Shown: positions 20,936 to 33,806, numbered from the stretch's first letter. The stretch: DNA of 64,000 nucleotides from Bufo bufo (GCF_905171765.1 NC_053392.1:32604192-32668191), one strand, 5' to 3'. The notes: generated by a model not told the origin, from the sequence alone. A program made the numbers and translations.

Positions 20936-21173
20936 AAACAGCTACTGTGTCTTGTTCTCCATCACTAGCCACCGAGTCAGGTATGCTCTCCATGTCGGAG
21001 TCTTCCGGCGCCTCGTCCTCGTGCTGGTGTGTGCAGGCACAGGCCATCTTGAGGGCCCAGGCCGGGGATTCCCCAGATCTCTGCTTTAAGAATTTATCCA
21101 TGTCTGCCTGATGTTTCTTCACTCTTGGCGTTTCTGGTACTTCTTTGGACTGATCTTTGCCTATTTTCACCAT
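20901..21173 (-). pseudogene. Short ORF, possibly an L1-type ORF1 N-terminus
   Basis: A genuine ATG at 21173 opens 90 codons: basic at the start (MVKIGKDQSKEVPETPRVKK), then acidic (EDEAPEDSDMESIPDS). Basic Lys-rich starts followed by an acidic stretch occur in LINE ORF1 proteins. It is on the same strand as the LINE at 16599-19380, which would fit a split LINE. No coiled coil or RRM is present and the tail runs into the tandem repeat. I do not firmly recognise it. Confidence 0.3.
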
Positions 21174-21528
21174 AATGTCGCAGGTTGTGAGACGTTATAA
21201 CTGATAATTCCGGGCCCCAGCAGCAGGAGCTCAGCAAGATGCAGCCGTCTCAGTGCGCGGTCAGGCTCCACCGTCTGATATTGTTTTTTTTTTGTGTAAT
21301 ACTGACAGCCAAAAGACGCGTAAAATTTATTGAAATTCCTATACTTTTCTTCTTTCTCAAGTGTACGTCAATTTAAGACTGAACTATAACACTTTGAGGC
21401 CTTTTAATACTTCCAGCTCCATGGACTGTTTAATTTCCAGGGTTGGAAGCTGCCAAAGAAAATCTGATTGGTGGGTGGTCACCAATATAAAAAAGCTGAA
21501 ATAATCCTTTGAGGAATAGAAACGGTTC
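21174..21528. other. No clear feature
   Basis: May contain the 5' UTR of the preceding ORF. Otherwise unassigned sequence up to the hAT insertion site. Confidence 0.35.
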
Positions 21529-22587
21529 ATTGCGACTAGAGATGAGCAATTTTCTCAAAAATTTGATTCGGCAGGTTCGCTTAATTTCCCGAAAAAATTT
21601 GGTTCAATCCGAATTTATTTTTTGGCAAATCGCATTAAAAAACTGCTATTTCCTAGCTGCAGAGAGCCTGTATAGTGGTGTACAACACTGTGCCTTGCCG
21701 TACTGTGAGTCAGTATGACATGTAGATGACAGGCGTCACTCTTAGAATCATGGCACACCTTACTTATTTGGGCAGTTACGGGGCCAAAACTGACCAAATA
21801 ACTCAAGTGTGAAATCCTTACAGGTCAATGTTAGCGCCAGGTATAAAGAACCGTGCAGAGGCCCAAGATCCTATTATAGCGTGAAAGAGCGCACTCCTTT
21901 TACACCAATTCACTGATTTCACATAGAATTCTACAGAACCTGTTCCATTAAACAATTATACAAGTAGAGCCCCCCGACAGAGTGGAGTGGGGGTCAGCAG
22001 TAAGTTTGTGTTGACGTCACTGATTATTTTGCCCTTCCTCTGATCCGTCAGAGCAATAATTCCCAAAAAACGGATCATGTCGGTGGAGCATCCGCCTTCA
22101 CTTAGTCAGCATTTGGTCAGTAATCCATCAGTATTGCTAATGCCAAAAAAAACAGGAGTGGATCCAAAACAGAGATGACACGTGAATGGAATATTTGCAT
22201 GTCTTCTGTGTTTTGTACTCACTCATGCTTTTGGCTACCAAATCATAAGCCAATTCTGATGCAAAATAGGGACCATGTCATGCAGGCCTTACAACTACTA
22301 TATAGACAGGATCTGTCATTATCCCTTCCTTCTGACAGATCAAATAAATAATGATGTCAGCCAGGCCGAAAGGCAAAATTGTGGCCTAGTCATGAAGTGG
22401 GGAGGGTGGGAACAACATGAGAAGTCCACAGAAAGCAGCATGAGGAGGCCACAGGGTGGCACAATGACAGTGTGGAGGAGCCAGCATCAGCATCAGCATC
22501 AGGAGGCCACAGAATGGCACAATGAGAGTGTGGTGGCCGGGCAGGACAGCTTTACAACTTTTCCAGGGAAAACTCTGCCAGCTGCGG

Positions 22588-25340
22588 TCACAAATCCAGT
22601 TTGGCTGCCCAGTACTCCAGCAGATCTTGCAGGGTGCTGTCCAAGTATGCCACCACCTGATGGTTAATGTCCTGCTCCAGGTCTAGCTGCTGCTTCTGCT
22701 GGTGAGTAGTTTCTTTACTAGGCAGGTGAAGAAAGCTGCTCATCAGCAACTTTAGACTCAAGTTGCTGCTGATGGAGCTGGAACTGCTCCTACCCCCCCA
22801 CCCTGCCATAGCAGCCATGACAGAGGAACGTGAGCGCAGAGGGCCCTCCGGTCAGACCTGCGAGAGGATGGACGATGGGGAAGATAGGCAGCAGCCAACT
22901 GACTACATAGGATGTCTCTAAAGTAGTTCAGCTTTTCCTCCCTCTCAGCGGGTGTAAAAAAGGCCCCCTTGTTGGGCCGGTAGCGAGGGTCCAACAAGGT
23001 GGAGAGCCAGAAGTCATCCCTCTGCCGAATGGTGACAATTTGGCTGTCACTACGCAAGCAAGTGAGCATGCGTCGGGCCATTTGTGCAAGTGACTCGGAG
23101 AGACTCCCTGCCTCCATCTCCACTGTATACTCCCACGGTGTGTCTGGGTCCTCTGCCTCATATTCCTCATCTCCCTGTTGCTCCTCTGGCTGCTCCAGCA
23201 CCTGTGTAGAAATAACACCCATTTCGCTACATATTGCTTGTGCTACAATGTCCTCCTCCTCCAGTTCAGCCCCCACAGGGCTCATGTGGCTGTGAGATCT
23301 AGGAGCCACGTCTCCAGTCGACTGACCAGCCAGATTACAGCATCTGTTCCAGGACATGAAGCAGTGGAATGATGTTGTTCATCCCGTAGTCCTGGCGACT
23401 AACAAATAAAGTGGCCTCCTCAAAGGGCCTGAGCAAATTGCAGGTGTCACGCATGAGCTGCCACTGGCTGACATCAAAGTTACACAGGGGAAAACTCCTA
23501 TCCGCTTGGATCATCAAGAAATCGTTTATGGCCTTTCTCTGTTCATATAGTAGAGTGGATATGTCACATATCAGCCTATGTTGGGGGATGCCGTTCTGCC
23601 GCTGCAGCTCAAGGATAGTGTGCTTTGCGGTGTATGAATGGCTGAAGTGCATGCAAAGTTTCCTGGCCATTTTTAGGATGTCTTGCAAATGGGTGGAAGA
23701 CTTCAGGAACCGCTTGACAACCAGATTGAACATGTGTTCCATGCAGAGCACATGGCTCAGCCCTCCTTGACGCAGCACCGACACCATGTTCTTCCCATTG
23801 TCGGTCACCATGGTTCTGATTTTGAGTTGTCAGGATGCAATTTCTTGATGAAGGACACGGAGCAGATCCTCCCCTGTGTGACTCTGTTCACCCAGGCAAA
23901 CAAGGTGCAGAACAGCATGACACTGCCATGCCCTGCAAATGTGGTATGCTGGAGGGGCACTGTTAATTGTCGCTGCAGTGGAAGCTGAGGACACGGTGGA
24001 GGATGAGGAGGGAGACAAAGGCGGACATTGTCGCAGGACCAATGGCGTGAGAACGTGGAGGCAGAAGCGGCATCACCTGGCCACGTCGGCGCTGCCGTGC
24101 ACTTTGGCAGACACCGACAGGCTCAAGGACTGGCCCACCTTCTGTTCTACATGTGTGTGCAGAGCTGGTACTACCTTTTTGGCAAAGAAATGACTGCTTG
24201 GGACTCTCCACCTCGGCTCGGCACAGGCCATCAGTTCTCTGATGCAGAGTCCACCACTTGGAAAGGGAGAGACTGCAGCATCAGCAACTTGGCCAGGAGC
24301 ACATTCAGCTTCTGCGCCGTTGGATGAGTGGACGCATACTGTTGTCTCTTGGCAATCTCTTTGGTGTTCGATTGCTGATGGAATGACTGACGAGGAGTAG
24401 AAGAAGCAGGAGCATCAGGACCAGTAGATGATGGGAAGGACAGACAGCTCCCTTCGGCTGAGGTGGTGAAGCCTTGACTGTCTGAAATCGGGTGCGTGCC
24501 ACAGGGTGATGCAGCGGTTGCTGTGGCAGGCTGGACCACCACATCAGAGCCATGGTTCTCCCAGGCCACTTTATGGTGATGCTGCATATGTTGACGCAGG
24601 GTCATCGTGCCAACATTGGCACCCTGGCCACGCTTTCACTTCTGACCACAGATTCCACAAATGGCCATATTCACCTTCTCCGGCGGCTTAACAAAAAACT
24701 GCCTCACTGCGGAGTAGGTGATTTTACCCCTAACACTCCGCACTGACTAACTGCTACCGCCGCTGCTTCCGTGAACCCCTGCACCACTACTTTCCTGGCA
24801 GGTAGGCTTCTGCAAAGCTGGTGGTCTACCCCGGGCATGTTTGGCTCCCAACCTCCCACTGCTGTCACCCTGCTGACTCCCGGCCACACTAACGACTTGC
24901 TGGCTCTGCTGCTGCCTCACGGACAAGCTGCCACCCTCTTCTCCAGATGATGATGAAGCCCCTTCGTCACCCGACCGCCAAGTGTGATCAGCTACATCAT
25001 TATCATCGAGTACTGTCTGGACGTCACTGATGTCCTCCTCAACAGTCTCTGGGTCAGGAGCCTGACCACTCGCAACACCTGCTCCCATGCCACTTTCCCC
25101 AACACTACTTGCCCGCCTTGTGGAGAAAGCGGCGGATGTCTCCTCCATATGTTGGCTGGCAAGTATCTGCTGACTGTCCTCTAGTAGCACTTCCTCGCTG
25201 AATAGTGGGGCTGAGCCCACAGCATATAATACTTCTCTGGCTGAGGGAACAGAAAAGGACAGAGGCAGGTTCAGTACAGGTGAGGGCACAGGGCCTGCTC
25301 TCGGACCATGCCAACTAAGGGTTGTGTCTGACGACCCCAC
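22588..25340 (-). pseudogene. ZBED-like hAT transposase, broken
   Basis: Minus-strand pieces in order. 25340-24747: acidic, Ser/Gln-rich N-terminal region, ending VHGSSGGSS. About 24720-24590: BED zinc finger with ICGICG cysteines and LRQHMQHHH histidines, with an in-frame TGA between them near 24640. 24605-24231: linker. 23811-23335: hAT catalytic core portion with TDNGKNM, LCMEHMFNLVVK and FDVSQWQLM. 23357-22758: C-terminal part with WLSTLLDPRYRPNKG, the hAT LDPR motif, and a low-complexity acidic insert (EEQQGDEEYEAEDPD). A frame change lies at about 23335-23357. The C-terminal dimerisation end (22818-22588) is in another frame. Order and motifs match hAT/ZBED transposases. Not functional as read. 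Confidence 0.8.
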
Positions 25341-25589
25341 GACTCTTGGCTAGGGGGTTTCTGACGTCACTTGGGACGAAGTGGATGACCGAGTCAACCA
25401 TTCTAGAACCGCTGGGTTGCTGGTCAAGACACGACCGCTAGATGACACTGGGAGACCAGGCCTTTCATTGTGACTGCTGCTGCCACACCCCCTTACTCTG
25501 CTGAAACGTTTAGGCGTCTGCCACTCCCCTGTGCTAGGCCTGGCACTTCTCTGTCTGACATAATGTTAGATCAAATAAATAAATAAAAA

Positions 25590-25941
25590 GGAACTTAAAA
25601 CACCTCCAAAAAGTCTGTAATTTTCTCACTTCACCACACAATGGCTATTAAGCCCTTTTTTTCCCCACTAATACACGCCAAAGAAGGCTTTAGAACATAT
25701 AACTGCACCACTGAACGGCAAATAGGCCCTTACTTTTTTCCACTTATACACCCTACAAAAGGCTTTAGAACATATAACTGCACCGCTGAACGGCAAATAA
25801 TATATATTTTTTTTCCACTTATACATGCAACAATAGGCTTTAGAACATAGAGCTGCACCGCTGAACGGCAAATAGGCCCTTATTTTTTTCACTTATACAT
25901 GCCACAAAAGGCTTTAGAACATTTAACTTCACCGCAGATCC
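25590..25941. repeat. hAT subterminal minisatellite, left part
   Basis: Units of about 78-80 bp (AGGCTTTAGAACATATAACTG, CACCGCTGAACGGCAAATA, CCACTTATACA). Interrupted by the Tc1 at 25942 and resumed at 27276. Confidence 0.85.
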
Positions 25942-27275
25942 CTTCTAAGTTCCTATGCTTCCTGGCTGATGTTTTGGTCACTTTTGAATGCTGGCGGTGC
26001 TTTCACTCCAGTGGTAGCATGAGACGGAGTCTACAACCCACACAAGTGGCTCAGGTAGTGCAGCTTATCCAGGATGGCACATCACTGCGAGCTGTGGCAA
26101 GAAGGTTTGCTGTGTCTGTCAGCGTAGTGTCCAGAGCATGGAGGCGCTACCAGGAGACAGGCCAGTACATCAGGAGACATGGAGGAGGCCGCTACCTCCG
26201 CCTTTGTGCAAGGAGGAACAGGAGAAGCACTGCCAGAGCCCTGCAAAATGACCTCCAGCAGGCCACAAATGTGCATGTGTCTGCTCAAACGGTCAGAAAC
26301 AGACTCCATGAGGGTGATATAAGGGCCCGACGTCCACAGGTGGGGGTTGTGCTTACAGCCCAACACAGTGCAGGATGTTTGGCATTTGCCAGAGAACACC
26401 AAGATTGGCAAATTCGCCACTGGCGCCCTGTGCTCTTCACAGATGAAAGCAGGTTCACACTGAGCACATGTGACAGACGTGACAGAGTCTTGAGACGCCG
26501 TGGAGAACGTTCTGCTGCCTGCAACATCCTCCAGCATGACCGGTTTGGCATTGGGTCAGTAATGATGTGGGGTGGCATTTCTTTGGAGGGCCGCACAGCC
26601 CTCCATGTGCTCGCCAGAGGTAGCCTGACTGCCATTAGGTACCGAGATGAGATCCTCAGACCCCTTGTGAGACCATATGCTGGTGCGGTTGGCCCTGGGT
26701 TCCTCCTAATGCAAGACAATGCTAGACCTCATGTGGCTGGAGTGTGTCAGCAGTTCCTGCAAGACGAAGGCATTGATGCTATAGACTGGCCTGCCCGTTC
26801 CCCAGACCTGAATCCAATTGAGCACATCTGGGACATCATGTCTCGCTCTATCCACCAACGTCACGTTGCACCACAGACTGTCCAGGAGTTGGCAGATGCT
26901 TTAGTCCAGGTCTGGGAGGAGATCCCTCAGGAGACCGTCCGCCACCTCATCAGGAGCATGCACAGGCGTTGTAGGGAGGTCATACAGGCACGTGGAGGCC
27001 ACACACACTACTGAGCCTCATTTTGACTTGTTTTAAGGACATTACATCAAAGTTGGATCAGCCTGTAGTGTGTTTTTCCACTTTAATTTTGAGAGTGACT
27101 CCAAATCCAGACCTGCATGGGTTGAAAAATTTGATTTCAGTTTTTTTATTTTTGTGTGATTTTGTTGTCAGCACATTCAACTATGTAAAGAACAAAGTAT
27201 TTCAGAAGAATATTTAATGAATTCTGATCTAGGCTGTGTTATTTTTGTGTTCCCTTTATTTTTTTGAGCAGTGTA
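25942..27275 (+). mobile_element. Tc1 transposon with intact transposase ORF but no 5' terminus
   Basis: The right end GTTCCCTTTATTTTTTTGAG-CAGTGTA finishes at 27275 and matches the end at 3788. On the left, homology to the 3159-3788 copy begins abruptly at about 25942 (CTTCTAAGTTCCTATGC). About 270 bp, including the left inverted repeat, are therefore missing. It can no longer be mobilised as a unit although its ORF is open. Confidence 0.85.
26019..27014 (+). CDS. Tc1 transposase, DD34E, full-length ORF
   Basis: I chose ATG at 26019 ([12 protein letters not shown]) because the upstream codons come from the hAT junction; the product is 331 residues, usual for Tc1. The N-terminal paired-like helix-turn-helix ([28 protein letters not shown]) should bind the inverted repeats. 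The catalytic triad is D142 in LFTDESRF, D233 in LMQDNARPH and E268 in [12 protein letters not shown], with 34 residues between D233 and E268. Compared with the fragment at 3159-3534 it lacks about ten codons (after RRHGGG), an in-frame deletion in the linker. It would cut and paste DNA at TA sites if expressed; it has lost its own left terminus. Confidence 0.93.
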   Translation: MRRSLQPTQVAQVVQLIQDGTSLRAVARRFAVSVSVVSRAWRRYQETGQYIRRHGGGRYLRLCARRNRRSTARALQNDLQQATNVHVSAQTVRNRLHEGDIRARRPQVGVVLTAQHSAGCLAFAREHQDWQIRHWRPVLFTDESRFTLSTCDRRDRVLRRRGERSAACNILQHDRFGIGSVMMWGGISLEGRTALHVLARGSLTAIRYRDEILRPLVRPYAGAVGPGFLLMQDNARPHVAGVCQQFLQDEGIDAIDWPARSPDLNPIEHIWDIMSRSIHQRHVAPQTVQELADALVQVWEEIPQETVRHLIRSMHRRCREVIQARGGHTHY

Positions 27276-28057
27276 TATTTTTTTGCCACAAATGCACGCC
27301 AAAAAGGGCTTTAGAACATATAACAGCACTGCTGAACGGAAAATAGGCCCTTACTTTAATTTTCTTACTTCACCACACAATGGCTAATAAGCCGTTTTTT
27401 TCCCCACTAATACAAGCCAAGAAATGCTTTAGAACGTATAACTGCACCGCACAAGGGCAAATAAACATAGAAATATTTTCTTGTAATAAACCCTGTTAAT
27501 GGCTGTATCAAACAGCACTTGTACCTCAATAACAAGAACGGTTTGCTGGAATTACAGAGCTGTATAATGACAATTTTTGATCCCCAGTCAGTGCAGCAAG
27601 GTGTATTAGGATTGTTCTTTTTACCCAGGCTGCAAACTCCCCTACTGAACCCTGTTCTACTTCAATTCTGTGGAATGATTCCTCCCTATTCTTTCCCTGA
27701 ACTTCTATACAGCAAAATAAAAGTTTTAAAGTATTTTCTACCACTGTCCCTAGCGTCTGCTGACGTCTTTCCCTGCACTAAGTACACTGGAAAATAGCTA
27801 AATCCAAGATGGCTGAGGCTCTTTATAGGGCTGTGACATCACAGGGCTGACTGGCTGCTGATTGGCTGCATGCATGGCATTGTGGGTGATCCCTCTTTTT
27901 CAGAGTTCCTTGCTCCATGTCTTAATACATGCAGCAGCCATTTTAGGAAAAAAATCTATTTGTTACCACGAAGCGTGAGGAAATTCGGATTTGGAGCAAA
28001 TTATTTTTTTCCTGAAATTCGGATCGAATTCCACTTTGTCCGATTCGCTCATCTCTA
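27276..28057. repeat. hAT subterminal repeats and right terminus
   Basis: Minisatellite units continue to about 27500. From about 27540 to 28057 the sequence parallels 4690-5210, including CTGTGACATCACAGGGCT, GATTGGCTGCATGCATG and TTCGGATCGAATTCCACTT, ending GCTCATCTCTA. Confidence 0.8.
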
Positions 28058-28065
28058 ATTGTGAC

Positions 28066-28908
28066 ATATGAAAAAACATAGAGGGTTTCAGAAGTTGATC
28101 AATTCCACAGAAACTCCCAAATTTTCTTCTGAAACCTCTAAACCGAGTTTTGAAATAAATTCTGAAATCAATGAGGCAGGTTAACTGTTTCAAATGTGCC
28201 AAATTCTGGTTTAAAATTTGTGTTGAAGTAGCAAACAGTTAAAGCACTCTTTGTCAAGTAAAAAAATACTGGATTAAGAAACTGGTAATTTAGAAAAATC
28301 TAAGTTACATATCAGATATTCGAGTTTAACGAATAAACTTCTTGTATAATGAAAACTTTTGAATATAAAATTGTCAGCCATTGCACCTACATAAATTAAC
28401 TTCTTGACCCAACAGAAACACTAAATAATGAATAAAATTCAAATACGTGTAGGTAGAACCTTTTGCTAATAATTTGTAAAATTAGACTGTTAAAGCCAAT
28501 TATAAGATGTATTTCTCACATGGGATTGTCAAATGCTCTAGTGGAAAAATGCAATTCTCAAGTCACACAATTCCTCATCGTAAACACATAAAAAATAATT
28601 GTCCCCCAAGTGCAACAAAAATAAGGTAAACTGCGTGCTCTCCAGGGTTTAAAAAACATTTTGGCCTTAGCTTTCTTGATCATATCTTTTAGGTCCTTCA
28701 ACAAATCATCAGGTTTTATGTACATTTAATATGAATAAATTTGAGCGAATTTCTTTAAATTAGTTTTGGGTCCGATTCTAACGAATTGATCAGAAAATTA
28801 AATTTGAGTCCAAATCAATTCTCCCCAAATTGGAAGTGATCTATTTGGCCGGAAAATTTATGTATGACTGTATGACACTCTAAGGTCTCATAGGACTCAT
28901 ATAAAAAA
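28066..28908. other. AT-rich interval without recognisable feature
   Basis: About 840 bp with no frame over 60 codons that resembles a protein and no terminal repeats. It may be the ancestral locus or old unrecognised repeat. Confidence 0.4.

Positions 28909-28949
<41 letters not shown>
28909..28949. repeat. (AT)n microsatellite
   Basis: An uninterrupted AT run directly before the Tc1 left end. The right flank at 35446 continues TATATGTATATATA, so the Tc1 landed in this microsatellite. Confidence 0.95.
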
Positions 28950-28957
<8 letters not shown>

Positions 28958-29480
28958 GTACAGACCAAAAGTTTGGACACACCTTATCATTCAAAGAGTT
29001 TTCTTTATTTTCATGACTATGAAAATTGTAGATTCACACTGAAGGCATCAAAACTATGAATTTATACATATGGAATTATATACATAACAAACAAGTATGA
29101 AACAACTGAAAATATGTCATATTCTAGGTGCTTCAAAGTAGCCACCTTTTGCTTTGATTACTGCTTTGGACACTCTTGGCATTCTCTTGATGAGCTTCAA
29201 GAGGTAGTCCCCTGAAATGGTTTTCACTTCACAGGTGTGCCCTGTCAGGTTTAATAAGTGGGATTTCTTGCCTTATAAATGGGGTTGGGACCATCAGTGG
29301 CGTTGAGGAGAAGTCAGGTGGATACACAGCTGATAGTCCTACTGAATAGACTGTTAGAATTTGTATTATGGCAAGAAAAAAGCAGCTAAGTAAAGAAAAA
29401 TGAGTGGCCATCATTACTTTAAGAAATGAAGGACAGTCAGTCAGCCGAAAAATTGGGAAAACTTAGAAAGTAAGAGCTAT

Positions 29481-29752
29481 TTGACCATGAAGGAGAGTGA
29501 TGGGGTGCTGCGCCAGATGACCTGGCCTCCACAGTCACCGGACCTGAACCCAATCGAGATGGTTTGGGGTGAGCTGGACCGCAGAGTGAAGGCAAAAGGG
29601 CCAACAAGTGCTAAGCATCTCTGGGAACTCCTTCAAGACTGTTGGAAGACCATTTTAGGGGACTACCTCTTGAAGCTCATCAAGAGAATGCCAAGAGTGT
29701 GCAAAGCAGTAATCAAAGCAAAAGGTGGCTACTTTGAAGAACCTAGAATATG
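29481..29752 (+). pseudogene. Tc1 transposase C-terminal fragment
   Basis: The frame carries [20 protein letters not shown] (the catalytic glutamate block) and the usual C-terminal helices to about 29745 (KAVIKAKGGYFEE). The first two catalytic aspartates are absent through the internal deletion. The frame then runs into the chromovirus LTR. Confidence 0.85.
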
Positions 29753-30401
29753 TGTCACGACTGCTATCCCAGCAGCAGTCGTGTCGCAACAGACGGAGGG
29801 GAAGGGGGACCCTTATCTACGGATGGGAAATAGAATGGCCACCCCTGACCAACCCTAAGCTGGCACCTGTCTGCCCTGATACCCTAGACGGGGTGTGAAC
29901 CCGTGCGGCGAGCAGGATGCCTAAACCCTCAGTCACCCTAACAAGACTAGACTGGGGAAAGGCCGATGGGAGCACTAGTCACCATCACTCACGTCTAGGA
30001 GAACAACAGGGGAAGACAGCAACAAACAATCTATAGCAGAGATAGACTTATCCAGTCACGAGCAGAGAAGGCGATCCCAATCACGACAGTCCACGCCGGA
30101 CAAGAGCTCCACAGCAATACCGTCAAACGATCTCCTTCAAAGGTCAGAATAGCACTGGAAGTAAGGACTATATCTGGCAATGACTGCAAGTGAAACTGAA
30201 ACTAATATAGTAGCTGGGAGTGGCAGACAGGACTCACCTGAGAAGGATGCCTACAAACTCCCAGTCAGGACAAAAAGGTTCACAAGGCAAAACCCGGATG
30301 ACATACCCTGAACCACAGAGCAAACTCACAAGCTATCGCGAGTAGCAAGTCGCTGTGACCTTCTCCTCCCAGACCTGTCTGGATCAGTCACAGTCGTGAC
30401 A
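29753..30401 (-). repeat. 3' LTR of chromovirus 2
   Basis: Near-identical to 34655-35301. The end of the pol frame (to 30326) lies inside it. The priming-complement site is at 30169-30178. Confidence 0.95.
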
Positions 30402-33400
30402 GTACCCCCCTTTCTACGAGGGGCCCCCGGACCCTCAAGACCAGGCCTCTCCGGATGGGAGCTATGAAAAGCCTGAATGAGTCTGTCCGCTTTTATCTCT
30501 GATGCTGGAACCCACATTCTCTCTTCGGAACCATAACCTCTCCAGTGCACCAGGTACTGAAAAGAGCGGCGAACATATCGTGAATCCACAATCTTTTCTA
30601 CCTGAAACTCAAGACTGCCATCAACAACCACCGGTGGAGGCGGTAGTGGCAATGGTTCAGGAGGTTCTACATATCTCTTAAGCAGAGATCTGTGGAAGAC
30701 ATTATGGATCTTAGAGTCTAAAGTAGCTCCAGACGAAAAGCCACGGGTTAATGATCTTAATTACCCTATAAGGACCAATAAATCTCGGACCTAATTTCCA
30801 CGAGGGAACCTTCAACTTGATATTTCTGGTAGACAACCACACCAAGTCATTCACCCCAAGGTCCGGACCTTCAGAGCGCTTCCTATCAGCCACACGTTTG
30901 TATCTACCACCAATTCTCTTCAAACTTTCTTGCACACTCTGCCACACTGAAGAAAGTGAAGACGCAAATCATTCCTCCTCGGGAATCCCAGACGGCCCCC
31001 CCTCACTAAACGTACAAAACTGAGGATGGAAACCATACGCACCAAAAAATTGTGACTTATCGGTGGATTCTTGACGACGATTATTAATGGCAAACTCGGC
31101 TAAAGGTAAATAAGATGACCATTCCTCCTGATTTTCGGAAACAAAGCATCTCAAATATGTCTCTAGGTTTTGATTGGCACGTTCAGTCTGACCGTTGGAC
31201 TGTGGATGGAAAGATGAAGAAAACGACAGATGAACCCCTAAACGAGAACAAAAAGATTTCCAAAATTTAGAAACAAATTGGGTACCACGATCCGAAACAA
31301 TATCGGAAGGGACCCCGTGAAGCTTCACGATGTGGTCAATAAAAACCTGAGCCAGTGTGTTAGCATTAGGCAATGCGGCAAGAGCAATAAAGTGCACCAT
31401 TTTACTGAATCTGTCAACAACTACAAGAATAACAGTCTTCCCCGCTGATACTGGTAGATCCGTAATGAAATCCATTGATAGGTGCGTCCAAGGCCTGTTG
31501 GGGATGGCCAGAGGTAAAAGACGTCCTGCCGGACGAGTATGATCTACCTTAGAACGAGCACAGGTAGCACATGCAGACACAAAATTCAACACCTCCTGGC
31601 GCCACTTAGGCCACCAGAACCGACGAGACACTAATTCAGAGGTTGCCCTACTACCTAGGTGTCCTGCCAGTGTGGAGTTATGGTGTTCCTTTAGTATCTC
31701 CAGGCGTAAATTTTCTGGCACAAACAGTTTACCCAAGGGGCAGGAGGCCGGGGCGTCCCCCTGAGCTTCCAACACCCTCCCCTCTAAACCTGAGTGTAAT
31801 GCAGAGACCACCACCCCCTTTTGCAAAATGGGCTCTGGTACATCAACATCACCCCCTCCAGGAAAACTTTGAGACAATGCATCCGCCTTAGTATTTTTTG
31901 CCCCCGGGCGATAGGTTATTGCAAAATTAAACCTAGTAAAAAATAACGACCACCGAGCCTGTCTAGGGGTGAGACGTTTAGCAGACTCCAGATATAATAC
32001 GTTTTTGTGATCAGTAATCACTGTGACGGGATGAACCGCCCCCTCCAAAAAATGACGCCACTCCTCAAAGGCCAACTTAATAGCCAAAAGTTCCCTGTTG
32101 CCAATATCATAGTTCCTTTCTGCAGTAGACAATTTCTTCGAAAAGAAAGCACACAGATGCCATATACCAGGGGACGGGCCCTGAGATAGTACCGCTCCCA
32201 CCCCCACCTCTGATGCGTCAACCTCTACAATAAAAGGAAGCGAGACATCTGGCTGTACGAGAATAGGGGCCGAGGTGAATCTCTCCTTCAGAGATGTAAA
32301 GGCAGTTTTGGCTGCATGTGACCATTTGGAAAAATCCGATCCCTTTCGGGGCATGTCCGTCAGTGGTTTGACCACCAAGGAATAGTTCTTTATAAACTTT
32401 CTATAAAAATTGGCAAACCCCAGGAAGCGTTGCAATGCCTTCAGGTTCTCAGGCAGATCCCAGTCCATAATCGCCCGGACTTTCTCTGGATCCATGCGGA
32501 AACCTGAATCTGACAACACATACCCCAGAAATGGCAGTTCTTTTACGGCGAACACACATTTCTCTAATTTAGCAAACAATTTGTTGGCCCTTAATATCTG
32601 CAGCACTTGTCTCACATGGATCTTATGTGTATCCAGATCCGGGGAATAGACCAGGATGTCATCAAGATATATCACAACAAATCTCCCGATAAGGTGACTA
32701 AAAATATAGTTGACAAAATGTTGGAACACCGCAGGCGCATTAGTAAGACCAAATGGCATGACCAGATTTTCATAATGCCCTTCCGGAGTATTAAAAGCCG
32801 TTTTCCACTCATCCCCCTCTTTGATGCGAACCAGGTTATAGGCTCCTCTGAGATCCATTTTGGAGAACCATTTAGCACCAGCAACCTGATTAAAGAGGTC
32901 GGGAATGAGAGGAAGAGGATAGGGATCTCGTATAGTTATCCGGTTTAATTCCCGGAAATCCAGGCAAGGACGCAGGCCCCCATCTTTTTTTTTAACGAAA
33001 AAGAACCCTGCAGCCACGGGTGAAGAAGAGGGTCTGATGTGTCCCTTAGCCAAACTCTCCGAAATATAATCTTGCATAGCCTTCCTCTCCGGGCCGGAAA
33101 GATTGTATAACCGGGTTTTAGGTAGTTTTGCCCCAGGTAATAGATTAATCGGGCAATCATATGGACGATGAGGTGGTAACCCCTGACAACCCTTCTCAGA
33201 GAACACATCCATAAAATCTGACAGAAAGGCAGGTAAAGATGTTACAGAGAGTGTAGAGCACCTACTACTCAAGCAGTTGTCCTTACAATGTTCACTCCAC
33301 TCCACAATCTCCCCGGCCTGCCAATCCACCACTGGATTGTGAGTCACCAGCCAGGGAAGCCCCAATACCATAGGAGCTGGAAGACCGTCCAGGACATAAC

Positions 33401-33806
33401 AAGAGATATGCTATTTATGGAGGTCCCCTACCTGCAGATGGATATTATGGATGATCTGAGTTAACTCTCTCTGAGTAAGAGCGGAGAAGTCGATGGCAAA
33501 AACAGGAATAGTTCTGCGTACCGGTTCCGGAGTAAAACCCAGAGCCTGAGCAAACCGTGAATCCACCAAGTTGACCCCCGCCCCACTGTCCAAAAAGACG
33601 GAACAGATCTCAGTCTTATTGCCCGCCTCAACGGTAGCGGACAACAAAAACTGAGACATGCGTATGGAGGAAACGAATACGCCCAGACTGTTATCCTTCG
33701 CACAATCTGGGGACTCTAGTTTTCCGGCGGCTCCTTTGTTTGTGGTCTCTTGGGTTCTGAGGGACAAACCTTTACAAAATGACCCCTCCCCCCACAACGA
33801 AAACAA
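30326..33806 (-). pseudogene. Chromovirus 2 protease-pol, broken
   Basis: Minus-strand order: protease FLDSGAGVNLVDSRF near 33560-33605; RT with [17 protein letters not shown] and YLDDILVYSPD near 32655-32676; RNase H (ITDHKNVLYLESAK); integrase with HHNSTLAGHLGSRA zinc finger, MDFITDLP, VSDRGTQF and NGQTERANQNLE; and a chromodomain FQVEKIVDSRYVRRSFQYLV near 30500-30610. Breaks: in-frame stop at 33411-33413, TGA at 30969-30971 in a CGA-like context, and a frame shift near 30770. The catalytic residues of RT and integrase are retained. Its frame is -1 relative to gag, with an overlap of about 90 nt (33716-33806). Confidence 0.92.
30402..30413 (-). promoter_or_regulatory. Polypurine tract of chromovirus 2
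   Basis: Minus strand AAAGGGGGGTAC abuts the 3' LTR start TGTCACGACTG. Confidence 0.8.

Larger units (their letters stand above)
21537..28057 (-). mobile_element. hAT transposon (ZBED type), 6.5 kb, with 8-bp TSD
   Basis: The ends are inverted: TAGAGATGAGC at 21537 and GCTCATCTCTA ending at 28057. Flanks are ATTGCGAC (21529-21536) and ATTGTGAC (28058-28065), an 8-bp duplication with one C-to-T change at a CpG. The transposase lies on the minus strand (25340-22588), broken. The transposase 5' side carries minisatellite units (25590-25941, 27276-27500) also seen at 3789-4730. A Tc1 is inserted at 25942-27275. Confidence 0.85.

Noticed and set aside
28066..28908. Possible regulatory or gene sequence
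   Set aside because: AT-rich without frames, motifs or terminal repeats; nothing can be supported.
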